From Otatea glauca (lineage: Eukaryota > Streptophyta > Magnoliopsida > Poales > Poaceae): DNA of 64,000 nt. A program made the translations under genes and the position numbers. The stretch covers positions 2,852,309 through 2,916,308 of the forward strand of contig CM070730.1 in assembly GCA_036346275.1 (NCBI GenBank). Direction: 5' to 3'. The number at the start of each line of letters is the position of its first letter. Positions within the stretch are counted from its first letter, which is position 1. Shown here one piece after another: positions 1 to 10,212 of the stretch. The notes under the pieces were generated by a model, which was not told the origin of the DNA, did not search any database, and saw only the letters and a list, made by a program, of their open reading frames with translations.

Positions 1-1889
1 GGCTAAAGATGTGTTCCTAGTCTTTTACTGGTCTCGGTGTATGGATGGGAGACCGGATTGCTAGTATAGGTTGTCGTACTATTAAGAGGGGTCGAGTCGT
101 ATAGCTTGAGCTTCATCATGTGTTGATGAACTCAATCCGATTCACTCTAACTCAATCTGTTGGTTGGTTCTTGCATGAGTTAAGTATTTGCATGCATTGC
201 AAATAAGGGAGCTCATGCTTACTTTTTATCGAATCTTAATTTATTTACTTTTTGCATGGAGCTATGGATTTGCATGTGTTGCAAAAAGAAAGATAGTTTA
301 TGCAAGTTGGTTTAAGTTGTTTGTATAGAGCTAGATATTTGCATGTGTTGCAAATAGAGAACTCATACATCGGAGTCTTAGCCTGTGACTTGATCATGTG
401 TTGATCATCACAAAGGTTAAGATAGATTTATGCTTTGTGTTTGCAAAATGAGTTTTTGCAAAATATGGTTTAATTGAATCTTATCTTGGAGCATGTGATT
501 AGAATTTGCAAATGTGTTTTATAAAATTATTTTGATCATGAGTTGATCATCACAAGGCTCAAGATTTGATTTTAAAATCTATAAAATGAGAGATTTTGAG
601 AAAAAATAGATTTTAGACTTGAGTGGCTACTTTGGAGTTTTTGTGATTTTTAAAAGTATCTATGGATACATAAATCTTGAAAAATGGTGAAAATTGTAGC
701 CCTCTTAATAATCTTCGTATAGAGTCCAAGATCACATAAATTTGAGTTCAGAGTAAAAAGTTATGAGTGTTTTAGTTGCTGAAACAGTGGTAGCACTGCC
801 CCTAGATGGGCGGTAGCACCGCCCGAGCGGTGCTACCGGTCCTAGATGGGTGGTAGCACCGCCTGAGGCGGTACTACTGCCCTAGAGGCGGTGTAAAAAT
901 TCCATAGAGCGTGTTTTTAGCCCAAATTTTTTTGAAAATGGCCGGTAGCACCAAATTTTCTATGTAACGACTAGTTTTTCTAACCGTTGACCTTGAGGCC
1001 AGTGCTACCGCCCTAGCACCGAGTTTCCTGGGTTTTTGCCCTTCAACGGCTAGTTTTCTTAGAAAGACTATAAAAGGAGCCTTGGGGCTGGCATTTAGTG
1101 CTTGCTGGCTTTAGGGAAGGTTTGTTGGATATATGTGCATGTGTTGCTTTTTTCATTTAATTTTTGAGCTAAAAGTGAGCCCTAATTGCATGTATTGCAA
1201 TTAGGAGAGGATTAAGAGCCTCTTTTGCATGTTTTGCACTTGAGGAGAGTCGTGTGCATGTGTTGCACTCGGTGATCACCATTGTACATGTGTTGTACTT
1301 GGTGGAGCTCAAGCTAGAGGGCTTGACTTGTTACTCATAGTGTTTTCCGACACCTAGACGGCGTGTGGAGGCGTCGTGCGCGGTGACCTTCTCAAGGGGA
1401 TTTTGAGAAGGCGGGGCAAAGTTGTGAAGGTCGAAACTCACCTACGTAGAGGGGGAAAGAGCTACCACTAGTGGAATAGAGGTGGGTGCTCAATTCGTGG
1501 AGCCGATCCAAAGCGGTTTGGGCTTGCCTCAACGTGGATTAGGGGAGACCGGCAAGTCTCCAAACACCATGGTAAAATATCGGTGTGTCTCTTGTAATTT
1601 GCATTCTATTCTTTATTTATACTCATGCAATTTGTATTCATAGAATTGATGGTTTGATTGCTTGTATTTAGGATTGCAAATTATTGTTAGAGACATAAAT
1701 AGTTAGTGCACTTAGTAAGCTTAGCTGACTTAGGTTTTAATTGTTAAAATCTTAGTTTATCGCTTCCGCATCTGTTATCATTTAGGTTTTGACATAAGGG
1801 TACTTAGGCGAGATTTTAACTATTTGTAGAAGAAATTTTTATAGGCACCTATTCACCCCCCTCTAGTCGGTATCCTCGATCTTACACAG
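1..1889 (+). mobile_element. Copia-type LTR (3' part, solo or truncated)
   Basis: The stretch ends in a pyrimidine-rich motif (CACCTATTCACCCCC followed by CTCTAGTCGG, about 1847-1871) that I recognise from the 3' ends of grass Copia LTRs of the Maximus/SIRE type. It contains GC-rich imperfect palindromes built on GGTAGCACCGCC at about 780-1010 and many short repeats of the form TTTGCATGTGTTGCAAA. No primer-binding site and no gag or pol frame follows, so this looks like a solo or truncated LTR. Its left end lies outside the window. Confidence 0.55.
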
Positions 1890-2632
1890 CGTCAGTTTGA
1901 TGCAGTTAAATTCTCCTAAGTATGTTCCACAGATCTGCCACCCAATTCTTCGGATAGATAATGACCAGTAAGGTATCCTAGTATTGCGACAGAGTGCTAA
2001 AAAAGATAATATATTTATCAGCAAAAACATGATTTTAAATCGTACTATGAACATCAGTTTTGAAATAATCACTTTTCTAACCTTCTGGCAGACTTTCTTT
2101 GGCAAATCTAGGCTCCTCCCGAACGCAATTGCAAAAATAATCTCATTCCTGACCGTGGAAGTGCCGGCAAGCAAGTAATGGAGGGGTTCGACGGGGGTGG
2201 CATCGGTGATGGAGGAGTTTGATTGGCGCCAAATGCGCGTGAAATGGGGGAGAAAATGGCAATGTGGCGAGCTCGGGCGAGGCAGTGGGAGAAAGAAGAC
2301 GAGGGCCGAGATGCTGACGGGCCAGCCCCATGCGACAGAGAGAGAGGAGGTCGGGTGTGGGCCGAGTGGGCTAGACCGGCACAGGGAGAAGGCTGAGTGT
2401 GCCAAGGAGAAAGAGAGAGGATCGGGCCAGGAAAAAGAATGGGCATAAAAATTGGTCTTCGCCCTGAATATATAGATTTTAAGTTTCATTTTTTTATTTA
2501 AAATAATTTCAAAAATTCAAATGGATTTTAAAAAAATACCAAATAAAATTAAAATAACAACGACAAGTGAATGTATATAAGGTATATCGAGTGACTAACC
2601 TAGGTCTTGGTGATTGTTGGATCGGGACTGCA
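1890..2632. other. Intergenic, no gene recognised
   Basis: A GC-rich patch at about 2150-2450 is open in several frames but shows no recognisable domain. It is flanked by AT-rich sequence. It may belong to the neighbouring transposon debris. Confidence 0.4.
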
Positions 2633-4023
2633 TTACTTGGGAAAAGGGAATGCCGTATTTTGGGATCTTGGGATGCCATTTGAGCTCACCTCTTGAGAAG
2701 AACAGAGGGTACGACAGGGGTCATAGCATCCAAAGTGAGGCTTGATGGAACATCTTGTGTTGTCATTGCCAAAGAGGGTCACACTACGGTCGAATCTCTT
2801 GCATAGTTCGTTCCTCTCGACCCACATAGTGGCCACCTCCGATGTTATTGGCATGTTATGTGTGCTTTGGTCTAGCTTTACATCCGTGTTCAAAGTAACA
2901 CTGTATTTGACCAGGTCATCGACCCTTCCTAGGCTGCTAGATGTCTGAGAATAGGGATTGTCCCAATTCCCAAAGGATGTCAACCAGGGAGGTGATGACA
3001 TCCTTGTCAGTGTTCTGGTGTGTTCTGATGAAATCATAGTTGGTGCTATTAATGCGTCCGAACATATGTTGTAGGTTAGGATCTTCATCGTAGAAGTAGA
3101 GTTCCAAATGGTCCGACCATCATCACTTGGACCGAATGAGTGTACGTTGTGGTAAATTTGTCTGTGGGTCGGAACGTGTACACTCCATCCCTCATATTAG
3201 CATAGTTCTTGTTGAGACTCAAACCGAGGGTAACGAAGGATAAATGGGCTATTGAAGAACCCAATATTATCCCGAAAATGCTATGCATCAGGATTGGAGA
3301 TCGTGTATAGCCTTTGAAGCTCTTGGGCGGTTTCGAGAATGACAGTTTGACTTTCCCTTTCTGGCAACAAAACCCCAGCAGCTCATGTTTGAACATTTTT
3401 CCTCCACAGTGGTGGCAGTCCGATTGAGGCTTCAAGATATGTGTGCTGTCTAGTAGATTCTGATAGACACGATCAGATGCATAGACGTTGCTAGAGCCCA
3501 CACCAGAGGCATTGTTGCATTTAGGACACATTTGGGTACTGCGCCTCGACACATTTGTTGAGTTCCATCGATCACGCCTCGCATTCTAATGCTCAGCGTC
3601 GCACTTGCATAGTAGACTTGATCACGTTCTTGCATTGCTTGGCTTTGCTCAAGCGTCATGGTTGTGTAGCGTTCCTTTTGACGTTCATTCCTTGCTGCAA
3701 TATGCTCTGGTGTCATGGTTTGTTGCGACCCTAAGCTTGAACATGACTTGGTTGCCTTTGCTTTGGTGTCATGGTAACAGAACTTGTCGCCACATCGCGG
3801 TCACACTTCTTACCTAAAGTGTATAGCGCATACAATAATAATTAACTAATAGCAGGTGCAACAATGTGTGATTAGAACATAAGAGCCAGAAAAAATAGTT
3901 CGTACCATTTGAACAATTGCTTTGTAGAAATACACCCATCATGATGATACTTCGAGGTGAAGTTGTGTATAACGTAGGTGTTTGATTAGACTCTTCTTCA
4001 TCGTCCAAGATGTCATAGTCCAA
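2633..4023 (-). pseudogene. Degenerate Helitron Rep/helicase N-terminal region
   Basis: Read on the minus strand, consecutive broken frames give features of plant Helitron proteins. Near 4020 there is an acidic start (DILDDEEE). Near 3620-3715 come repeats of the type RQKERYTTMTLEQ. At 3360-3430 a Cys-rich module reads CHHCGGKM followed by FCCQKGKV. GVYTFRP lies near 3180, and NPYSQT, VTLNTDVKLDQ and FGCYDP lie between 2950 and 2700. This order matches the Helitron helicase-like N-terminal domain (recalled family, Pfam Helitron_like_N). Frames change at least three times, and the rolling-circle catalytic HUH motif and the helicase domain are absent, so this is a fossil fragment. Helitron termini (5' TC, 3' hairpin-CTRR) were not located. 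Confidence 0.7.
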
Positions 4024-4098
4024 GTCGTTCAGCTCGTCATCGAGGAACTGATTAGTCGTAAATGTTAAGGTACTACAAGAACTACAAATACATTTGGC

Positions 4099-4318
4099 GA
4101 TGTCTTCAGCTTAAAATTTCCTTTCCCTGCTCTCCGCTCGCGTTGTCCCCCGCTGCGACGGTATCGTCGTCGTCAGCCTCAGACAGCTACCGCCGCGTCT
4201 ACGGTGATGTGCCGTTAGAGGTCCCAGAGTGGCGCGTGGCGACAGACGAGCCTGGCAAGGAGTTTATCGACATCCTCTTAGAGCTTGCTGAGACTCCCAC
4301 AATTTTGCTTTGTCACTG
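4099..4318 (+). pseudogene. Fragment resembling 1,4-dihydroxy-2-naphthoyl-CoA synthase exon 1
   Basis: The plus strand encodes a serine-rich leader followed by SDSYRRVYGDVPLEVPEW, then ATDEPGKEFIDIL, before running into a stop. The pattern YRRVxGxVP...W..xTDExGKEFxDI resembles the N-terminal part of plant peroxisomal naphthoate synthase (MenB-like, phylloquinone pathway), as I remember it. Similarity stops just before the crotonase core, so no active-site residues are present. It lies next to the Helitron Rep fossil, on the opposite strand. Helitrons often carry host gene pieces, so capture is plausible but not shown. This is a gene fragment, not a functional gene. Confidence 0.4.
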
Positions 4319-4565
4319 AATCTGACACAAAGAAAAATTCTGCACGAAGAACCGAATTGCACGAGTAGACCGTCATGTTGGTTACTTAACACGAGAGTTA
4401 GCTGGACTGGAGTGCGTGAAAAACCAAACGAAGAACAGATTAACTAGCGCACACTTTGGGCCAAACCGTGCACAGAAACCTTCCACCCACCAAGCCCAAA
4501 CAAACCCGCACGCCGACGACCAAAACCACGACCCAAAAGCCTGTGCTGGCCAGCGCATTAAAAAC

Positions 4566-5153
4566 TAGAGATGGCCAAACGGGCGGCACGGCACGACCTG
4601 GCCCGTTTAACCGGTGGCACGACCCGTTTAGGCCCGGCTACTAAACAGGTCGTGCCGTACCAGCCCTCGTGCTGGAGTGACGGTCCAGGCACGGGCCGTT
4701 AGCCTTTTGGGTCGGCCCAGGCCAGTCCTTCGCGGGCCTAACGGGCCAGGTCGGCCCAGTAGCCTGTTAGCGCCAATTTTTTTAAAAAAAAATCATAAAA
4801 AATTAGGGGAAAATAGGAAAAGTATGAAAAAATGCAGAAAAATAAGAAAAAAAATCAAAAAAATAGGAAAATTTAGAATAATTAGAAAAACTCGAAGTAT
4901 GTTGAATTTTATCGGATTTTTTTTGAATTTTTTAGTCCTCCAACAATATATAAGCAGATATTTTTAAACTAAAGCGGGCTAAGCGGTCGTGCAGTCAAGA
5001 TGGGCCATGCCGGTGTCGACCCAAGCACAAAGACGGCTCGCGGGTCGCGTGCAAGATAACCCATTTACGATTGGGCCGGACCGTGCCTGGGTCGTGTCTA
5101 CAGTGACGTGTCTCGGACCGGCTCATTAGGCACGTCCCATTTGGCCATCTATA
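4566..5153 (-). mobile_element. Non-autonomous hAT element (deletion derivative)
   Basis: The left end starts TAGAGATGGCCAAACGGGC. The right end, reversed, starts TATAGATGGCCAAATGGG. The GC-rich subterminal repeats (CGGCCCGT-type) and an A-rich block at 4770-4900 align by eye with the reverse complement of the subterminal region of the larger hAT element at 24446-27563, including a shared run ATTTAGAATAATTAGAAAAA at about 4870-4890. The transposase region is missing. I see no matching 8-bp flanks, so the insertion is old or its ends are eroded. Confidence 0.65.
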
Positions 5154-5664
5154 CCCTTTATAATGCACATAAGCATTTTTTTCTACGTCCACCCTAAATA
5201 ATACACCCCACTAGAGATGGCCTAACCTTCATGCACCCAGCGAAATGTCTCCAGAAACTTGCCTCCATCAAAATTAACCTCTCAGATATTTCCTCAACTT
5301 TACTCACCCACATCCGATGGCCATTGTTTAATGTGTCTAACTCATCCTCGCGCCCACAACAGATCTCTCCCCACCTCCAGCATCATCTCAAGGAAAAGGA
5401 AACAAATATCCTGAAATTAAGAAAAAAGAAATAAACATTCTAGAAAAGGAAAAGATCATATATTATGTGCTGGGAAAAGGAAACCATTGAAAACCGAACC
5501 AACCGGCATGGCCACGACGCGTGGGTCCCGCCACCGCTGCCCTCCTCTTCCACGCGCTTGCTGAATTGATGATTCCTTCCCGTCCCGACCCGCCGATCCA
5601 CAGCTGTTCGCCATCGCCATTTCCATTTGATTTCCCCAGAAATTCCAAATCCGCCTCCACCGCG
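5154..5664 (+). promoter_or_regulatory. Upstream region of the malectin-like gene
   Basis: About 500 bp separate the hAT remnant from the malectin-like start codon. A second short hAT-terminus-like piece (CTAGAGATGGCC, about 5210) lies at its left edge. The last 150 bp become C-rich, like a grass 5' leader. No convincing TATA box was found. Confidence 0.3.
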
Positions 5665-7080
5665 ATGGCTTCCTTGCCGAACCCTAACCCCCTCGCCGTC
5701 CTCCTGCTCTGCCTCCTCGTCTCCACGTCCGCCGACGCCCGCTTCGCTCCGGTGGACAACCACCTCCTCGCCTGCGGCGCGGCCGTCCCGGCCGTCCTCC
5801 CCGACGGTCGCCGGTTCGTCCCGGACTCCGGCTGCGCCTCCACGCGCCTCCGTTCCCCGGCTCCCAGCCTCCCCTCCGCCGCCCCCAACGTGCCCCCGCC
5901 ACCGTCCCCTCTCCACGCCGCCGCGCGCGTCTTCCCATGCCGCGCGTCCTACGACTTCGCCGTCCGCCGCCGCGGGCATCACATCCTCCGCCTCCACTTC
6001 TACCCCTTCGACTCCGCCCTCACCTCCGCACGGTTCCATGTCGGCGCCGCGGGATTCCTCCTCCTCCACAACTTCACCGCCTCGTCCCCCATCGTAAAGG
6101 AGTTTATCCTCCCCGTGGACTCCGACGTCCTCGTCCTCACCTTCGTCCCCGAGTCCGGCTCCACCGCCTTCGTCAACGCCATCGAGCTCGTCTCGGCGCC
6201 CGAGGAGCTCGTCGGCGACATCGGCACCCTCGTCGCACGTGGCGGCGCCGACCGGACCGACGGGTTGTCATCTCAGGTCTTGGAGACGCTCTATCGGATC
6301 AACGTCGCCGGGCGCAAGGTCACGCCGTTCAACGACACGCTGTGGCGGACATGGGTCAACGACGAGCGCTTCCTCGTCAACACAGAATCGTCCAACAGTA
6401 TGGTATGGTCATTCGGTGGCCGGATTGCTTATCCCAAGGATAGCAGGTTGATGAGCCGAGAGGTGGCTCCCGACAACGTGTACAACTCGGCGAGGTCGGT
6501 GAGGTCAGAGGGCAATGTGACATGGGATTTTCCCGTGCCTGCTGGCAGCAGGTACCTAGTTCGCATGCACTTTTGTGACATTGTGAGCAAGGTGCTGTAT
6601 GAGCTCTTCTTCAATATCTATGTCAATGGGCATCTTGCAGTGAAGGACTTTGATATTTCCAGTGCCACTGGGTTCTTAGCCTATCCATATTACATTGACT
6701 TTGTCATGGATGTTGAGGATGAAGGAATGCTGAAACTGGCCATTGGTGGCTCACAGAAGAGCCGACCTGAAAAAGTGGGCGGTATCCTTAATGCACTAGA
6801 GATAATGAGGATGAACAAAACGGGTGGCGGTATGGATGGGGATTTCCCAGTTGCTCTGGACATGGAGTATATGGTGAGTAAGGGGATTGGGGAATTTGCC
6901 CGCTCACTGCTTTGTGGTTTAATCTTCGCAGGGTTGTTGTTGGTTTTGGTCATGCTGGTGCTGAGGTTGAGGACCGAGCTGAGGAATAATGGTACAGCTT
7001 GGTCTTGGCAGCCAAAGGATTCTGGTGACGGGAAATTGGCTAGAGCATATCAGCTTGTGCCCACCAAGACAGACTATTGA
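5665..7080 (+). CDS. Malectin-like membrane protein without kinase domain (CrRLK1L ectodomain type)
   Basis: This intronless gene encodes about 471 residues. I chose the ATG at 5665 because it starts a clear signal peptide (MASLPNPNPLAVLLLCLLVS). Codons further upstream in the same frame have no ATG and do not look like a leader. The extracellular part has two malectin-like halves. The first contains LLACG, the VFPC/YDF segment and FVNAIELVSAPEELV. The second has LYRINVAG, NDTLWRTW, DNVYNSAR, YLVRMHFCDIV and GGILNALEIMR. A hydrophobic helix at about residues 414-435 is followed by a tail of only about 35 residues ending VPTKTDY. CrRLK1L receptors (FERONIA type) normally continue into a Ser/Thr kinase. 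None is present here, nor in the next 1.4 kb. A role as a ligand-binding co-receptor or decoy is inference. Confidence 0.85.
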   Translation: MASLPNPNPLAVLLLCLLVSTSADARFAPVDNHLLACGAAVPAVLPDGRRFVPDSGCASTRLRSPAPSLPSAAPNVPPPPSPLHAAARVFPCRASYDFAVRRRGHHILRLHFYPFDSALTSARFHVGAAGFLLLHNFTASSPIVKEFILPVDSDVLVLTFVPESGSTAFVNAIELVSAPEELVGDIGTLVARGGADRTDGLSSQVLETLYRINVAGRKVTPFNDTLWRTWVNDERFLVNTESSNSMVWSFGGRIAYPKDSRLMSREVAPDNVYNSARSVRSEGNVTWDFPVPAGSRYLVRMHFCDIVSKVLYELFFNIYVNGHLAVKDFDISSATGFLAYPYYIDFVMDVEDEGMLKLAIGGSQKSRPEKVGGILNALEIMRMNKTGGGMDGDFPVALDMEYMVSKGIGEFARSLLCGLIFAGLLLVLVMLVLRLRTELRNNGTAWSWQPKDSGDGKLARAYQLVPTKTDY

Positions 7081-8567
7081 GCTACATGAGATGAGAATCT
7101 TTGAGGAGCTTCAAACTGCGGCTGTTGTATGTATCTGATGACATAATGCTGTGCTTCAGTTGTAAGTATTGTAGTTTTATACTTTCACTCCTGTCACGGT
7201 TGAAATTTCGATTGTACTAATGGAGAACAAGGTCATTGTGTTGTATTTTACTTTAGATATGTGTTTGTATTACTATTACTTTACACACTTGACACTTTTA
7301 TCCAATTCGTGAAATATGCTTGAACGAATGCCTGCAATATTTATAGTTTTACTTATGGTGCCAATGTGTCATAGTACTGTAATTTCATTATGCCATTAGG
7401 AGTGAGTACTCCTCATGAAAACAATTACTTGACACAAAGACATCGATAGAATTGCATAAACAAAAGGCTATCTTATGATTGCAGCATAATTTAGTTATTG
7501 TAAGGGGTGAATGGGGAAGCTTTTGTTCAAACCAATTAAGAAATAGTTGCAATGTTTCCTGTAGTTTTACCCAAAGTTCAAAAGAAGACCTCATTCCCTG
7601 TTTTGTGCTGCCACCCTACTTTGGCCCTCATCAGTAAGTGCAATCCATAGTCTGGACTAGTTTTACCCATCTGCTGGGATGAATTGTATGTTTGACTGCT
7701 TGGTGGATTCAATCCCTCCAGCTTTACCATATGTACCAAGCTATGGTGTTGCATTGTTCCTTTTGAAGTCGAACCTCTACAGAATCTTTGCCTGCCTATT
7801 CGTATATGCTTTCTATATTCAATTATTCATGATGATTTATTTTTTACACATATTCCCGCCATGTTTTTTAAAAAATTCTACAACAAAGCTATCTCACTGA
7901 GAATTTCACCATCCTACTCTGCCTATTGATGTTTTGATTTCAGTGTGTTTCTGTAGTACAGAGTTACTTTGTAGTATCTTGATCTACCTGACCACTGGTA
8001 ACAGCAGAGGAGAATCTATATATCCTAGGCTCTAGCCAGTAATGTTAGTCAAGCTGATGATTTTTTTTTGCGTTTGCAAAGCTCGCGTGCCTTTTCTGTT
8101 AAGAGTTTTAGAATATTTTCCATTCAAAACTTTTATTAGAGTGGTGTAATTTTAATTGGGTTTGGATGACTAATTTATTTATCATGTTAATCAAATAAGA
8201 ACCTTGAACGTATTTAACACTACTAGATCCTAACTTCCCAATTTGAACTACACTTGGTCATTGATGTGATAAAACTGTATTAGTGGAACTTTCTGATCGT
8301 ATCACTTGAGAGCGTACTTCTTTAAACTCTCGTTGGAATCTTCAGCAACTCAGTGTTGCTGCACTGTTGTGGGTGGCTCTTGTTGTGAGATTGCTTTCGT
8401 GAAACTGTACAGTGTACATGGTTCACTGTCATCTTCTGCTTCGTTTGTTAAGCATGATGATATGTGCCTCTTCTAACTCGTGAATTCGTAATAATCCATA
8501 GTGATAGAGTAGCTCTAAATACAGTTCCTTCTTGTTTCTGTTTCTCTTGCATTGTGAAGTACCGAAA
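7081..8567. other. 3' flank of the malectin-like gene, intergenic
   Basis: AT-rich sequence with short spurious frames. The first 200 bp are probably 3' UTR. No kinase motifs (GxGxxG, HRD, DFG) were seen in any frame, which bears on the kinase-less interpretation of the upstream gene. Confidence 0.5.
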
Positions 8568-10212
8568 TGGCGATTAGAGGGGGTGAATGATTACAGATAA
8601 AATTTTCCCCTTAAAAATCAAACAACCAAGAGATCAGATCGACAATCCAAACAGGTGGTCGGATGAACAGTAACCTCGATCAGGAGGTTGGATAAACAGT
8701 GCTCCGATAAACAAAGAAAATTGTAATGGTCGGGTGAATAGTAAACAGCAACTGATCGGATGAACAGTAATTGCGAGCTGGCCAACAGCACTGGTCGGAT
8801 GAATATTGCTTGGTGTGAATAGTAAACAATCAGCAAGATCTCAGAAACAAGAATCGATGTAACTTTTGATCAATTGATCTAAAATCCGTGAAACTTTGTG
8901 TGCACCTTCCTATGGATGTCAGGAACCTATTTCAACCTTCAATTGCAAGGATTGACGTTAAAGTTTCGACTTTTTCCAGTTTAATGCATGTTGCACTAAA
9001 ACCGGGTCAAACATAAGAACTTCACCCTTAGTTTGCTCGTGGGGAATTGATGATCAAGATGATCTTAGATAACCTCCCACATATCACAGCAAGTAAGAAC
9101 ACCAATGAACAACCCTTCAAACAACCAAGAATGTGATCTACAAAAATATTTCTTCTTTTAAGCATAAAGATCGGTTTTTTGCAAAAACTGAAAAGAAAAG
9201 GTTGTAGATTGCTTAGGTGATTAGGATATGATCTGAATAAGATTTGTCCATCAATCATTCATCCTTAGCATAAAATCCACAAGCATTTAGGAGGGGAGGC
9301 AAATCCAAATGTGCGGAAAGTACATTGCAAGAATTTAAATTGCGGAATGTAAATATTGAATTTAATTCTTGAATTTAAAGAATAATGTAAATGCTAAAGT
9401 AAATTCAGAATAGGGAAACGAAACTTTTATTTCTTAGAAGGAAGGTTTACAAAGCCTCACAACAAAGTGGGCAAAGCTCAACGGAGCATCAAAACCTTTA
9501 AGTGAGAGACACCCCTCTCTCCCTCTATTTATAGCACATTGGGAGTAATCTCCACTTTTAGATGACAACTTGGCCCTCAAGAAGCCTCATCAAGGGCTGA
9601 GATCCACTCCCTCACTTATACATAAACCCGCAACCCAACATCATAACGGGTTTTATCCACAAACACACTAACTTAACCACTACTCCACCCGCGAACCCTT
9701 GATCCAACGATCCTCCCTCACTTGAGTAGGGCTTAAATTAACATCTCATTCATCCACTTGTCCTCTTAGCTTGCAGCCACTCCTAGCCTCATTCATCCTC
9801 CGGCGACATCTTGACCGTCTGGACCTCAGCTCTCTCAGCCTAGTCTCGATCTCCTCCGCCTCACCATGACCTAGCTCTAAAGTCCTGCAACCATCATAGA
9901 CAAGAGAAACACATCACATATCATTGTTAAAAATGATATGCAATAAGTAATCAGCTGAACAATCACACATCTAAGGATCCCACCTTAGCACACAACCAGT
10001 CAAGTCCATGACCACTTAAAGATCTGGTCTATCAAGGCTCTGACCAACCAAGGCTTTGATCAGTCAAGGCCACAACTACTCACTGGTGCAACGACCACTC
10101 AACTCAAATCGCTTAACCTAAAGTAAATCAACCTTAAACTTTAGGATCACAAGCTCAAAAATAGTCAATTAATCATCACAAACATGGGTAGATCTCTAAA
10201 TGGTCTTTCACA
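8568..10212 (-). mobile_element. Copia-type LTR, probably solo
   Basis: On the minus strand the segment starts TGTGAAAGACCATTTAGAG (at 10212) and ends TTCACCCCCTCTAATCGCCA (at 8568). This gives the TG...CA boundaries and the same CACCCCCTCTA terminal signature as the LTR at the left edge of the window. Repeated pieces such as GGTCGGATGAACAGT lie near its 3' end. No gag, pol or primer-binding site is attached. The 5-bp flanks do not match, so target-site duplication is unsupported. Confidence 0.55.

Noticed and set aside
5440..6443. Several Arg/Pro-rich frames overlapping the malectin-like gene on both strands
   Set aside because: Shadow frames of a GC-rich exon. Only the frame starting at 5665 has a signal peptide, domain motifs and a membrane helix.
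7081..8567. Possible kinase exon downstream of the malectin-like gene
   Set aside because: No GxGxxG, HRD or DFG motif or long frame was found in any frame, and the upstream stop is followed by UTR-like sequence.
8568..10212. Full-length LTR retrotransposon
   Set aside because: Only one LTR-like unit was found, with no gag, pol, primer-binding site or matching 5-bp flanks.
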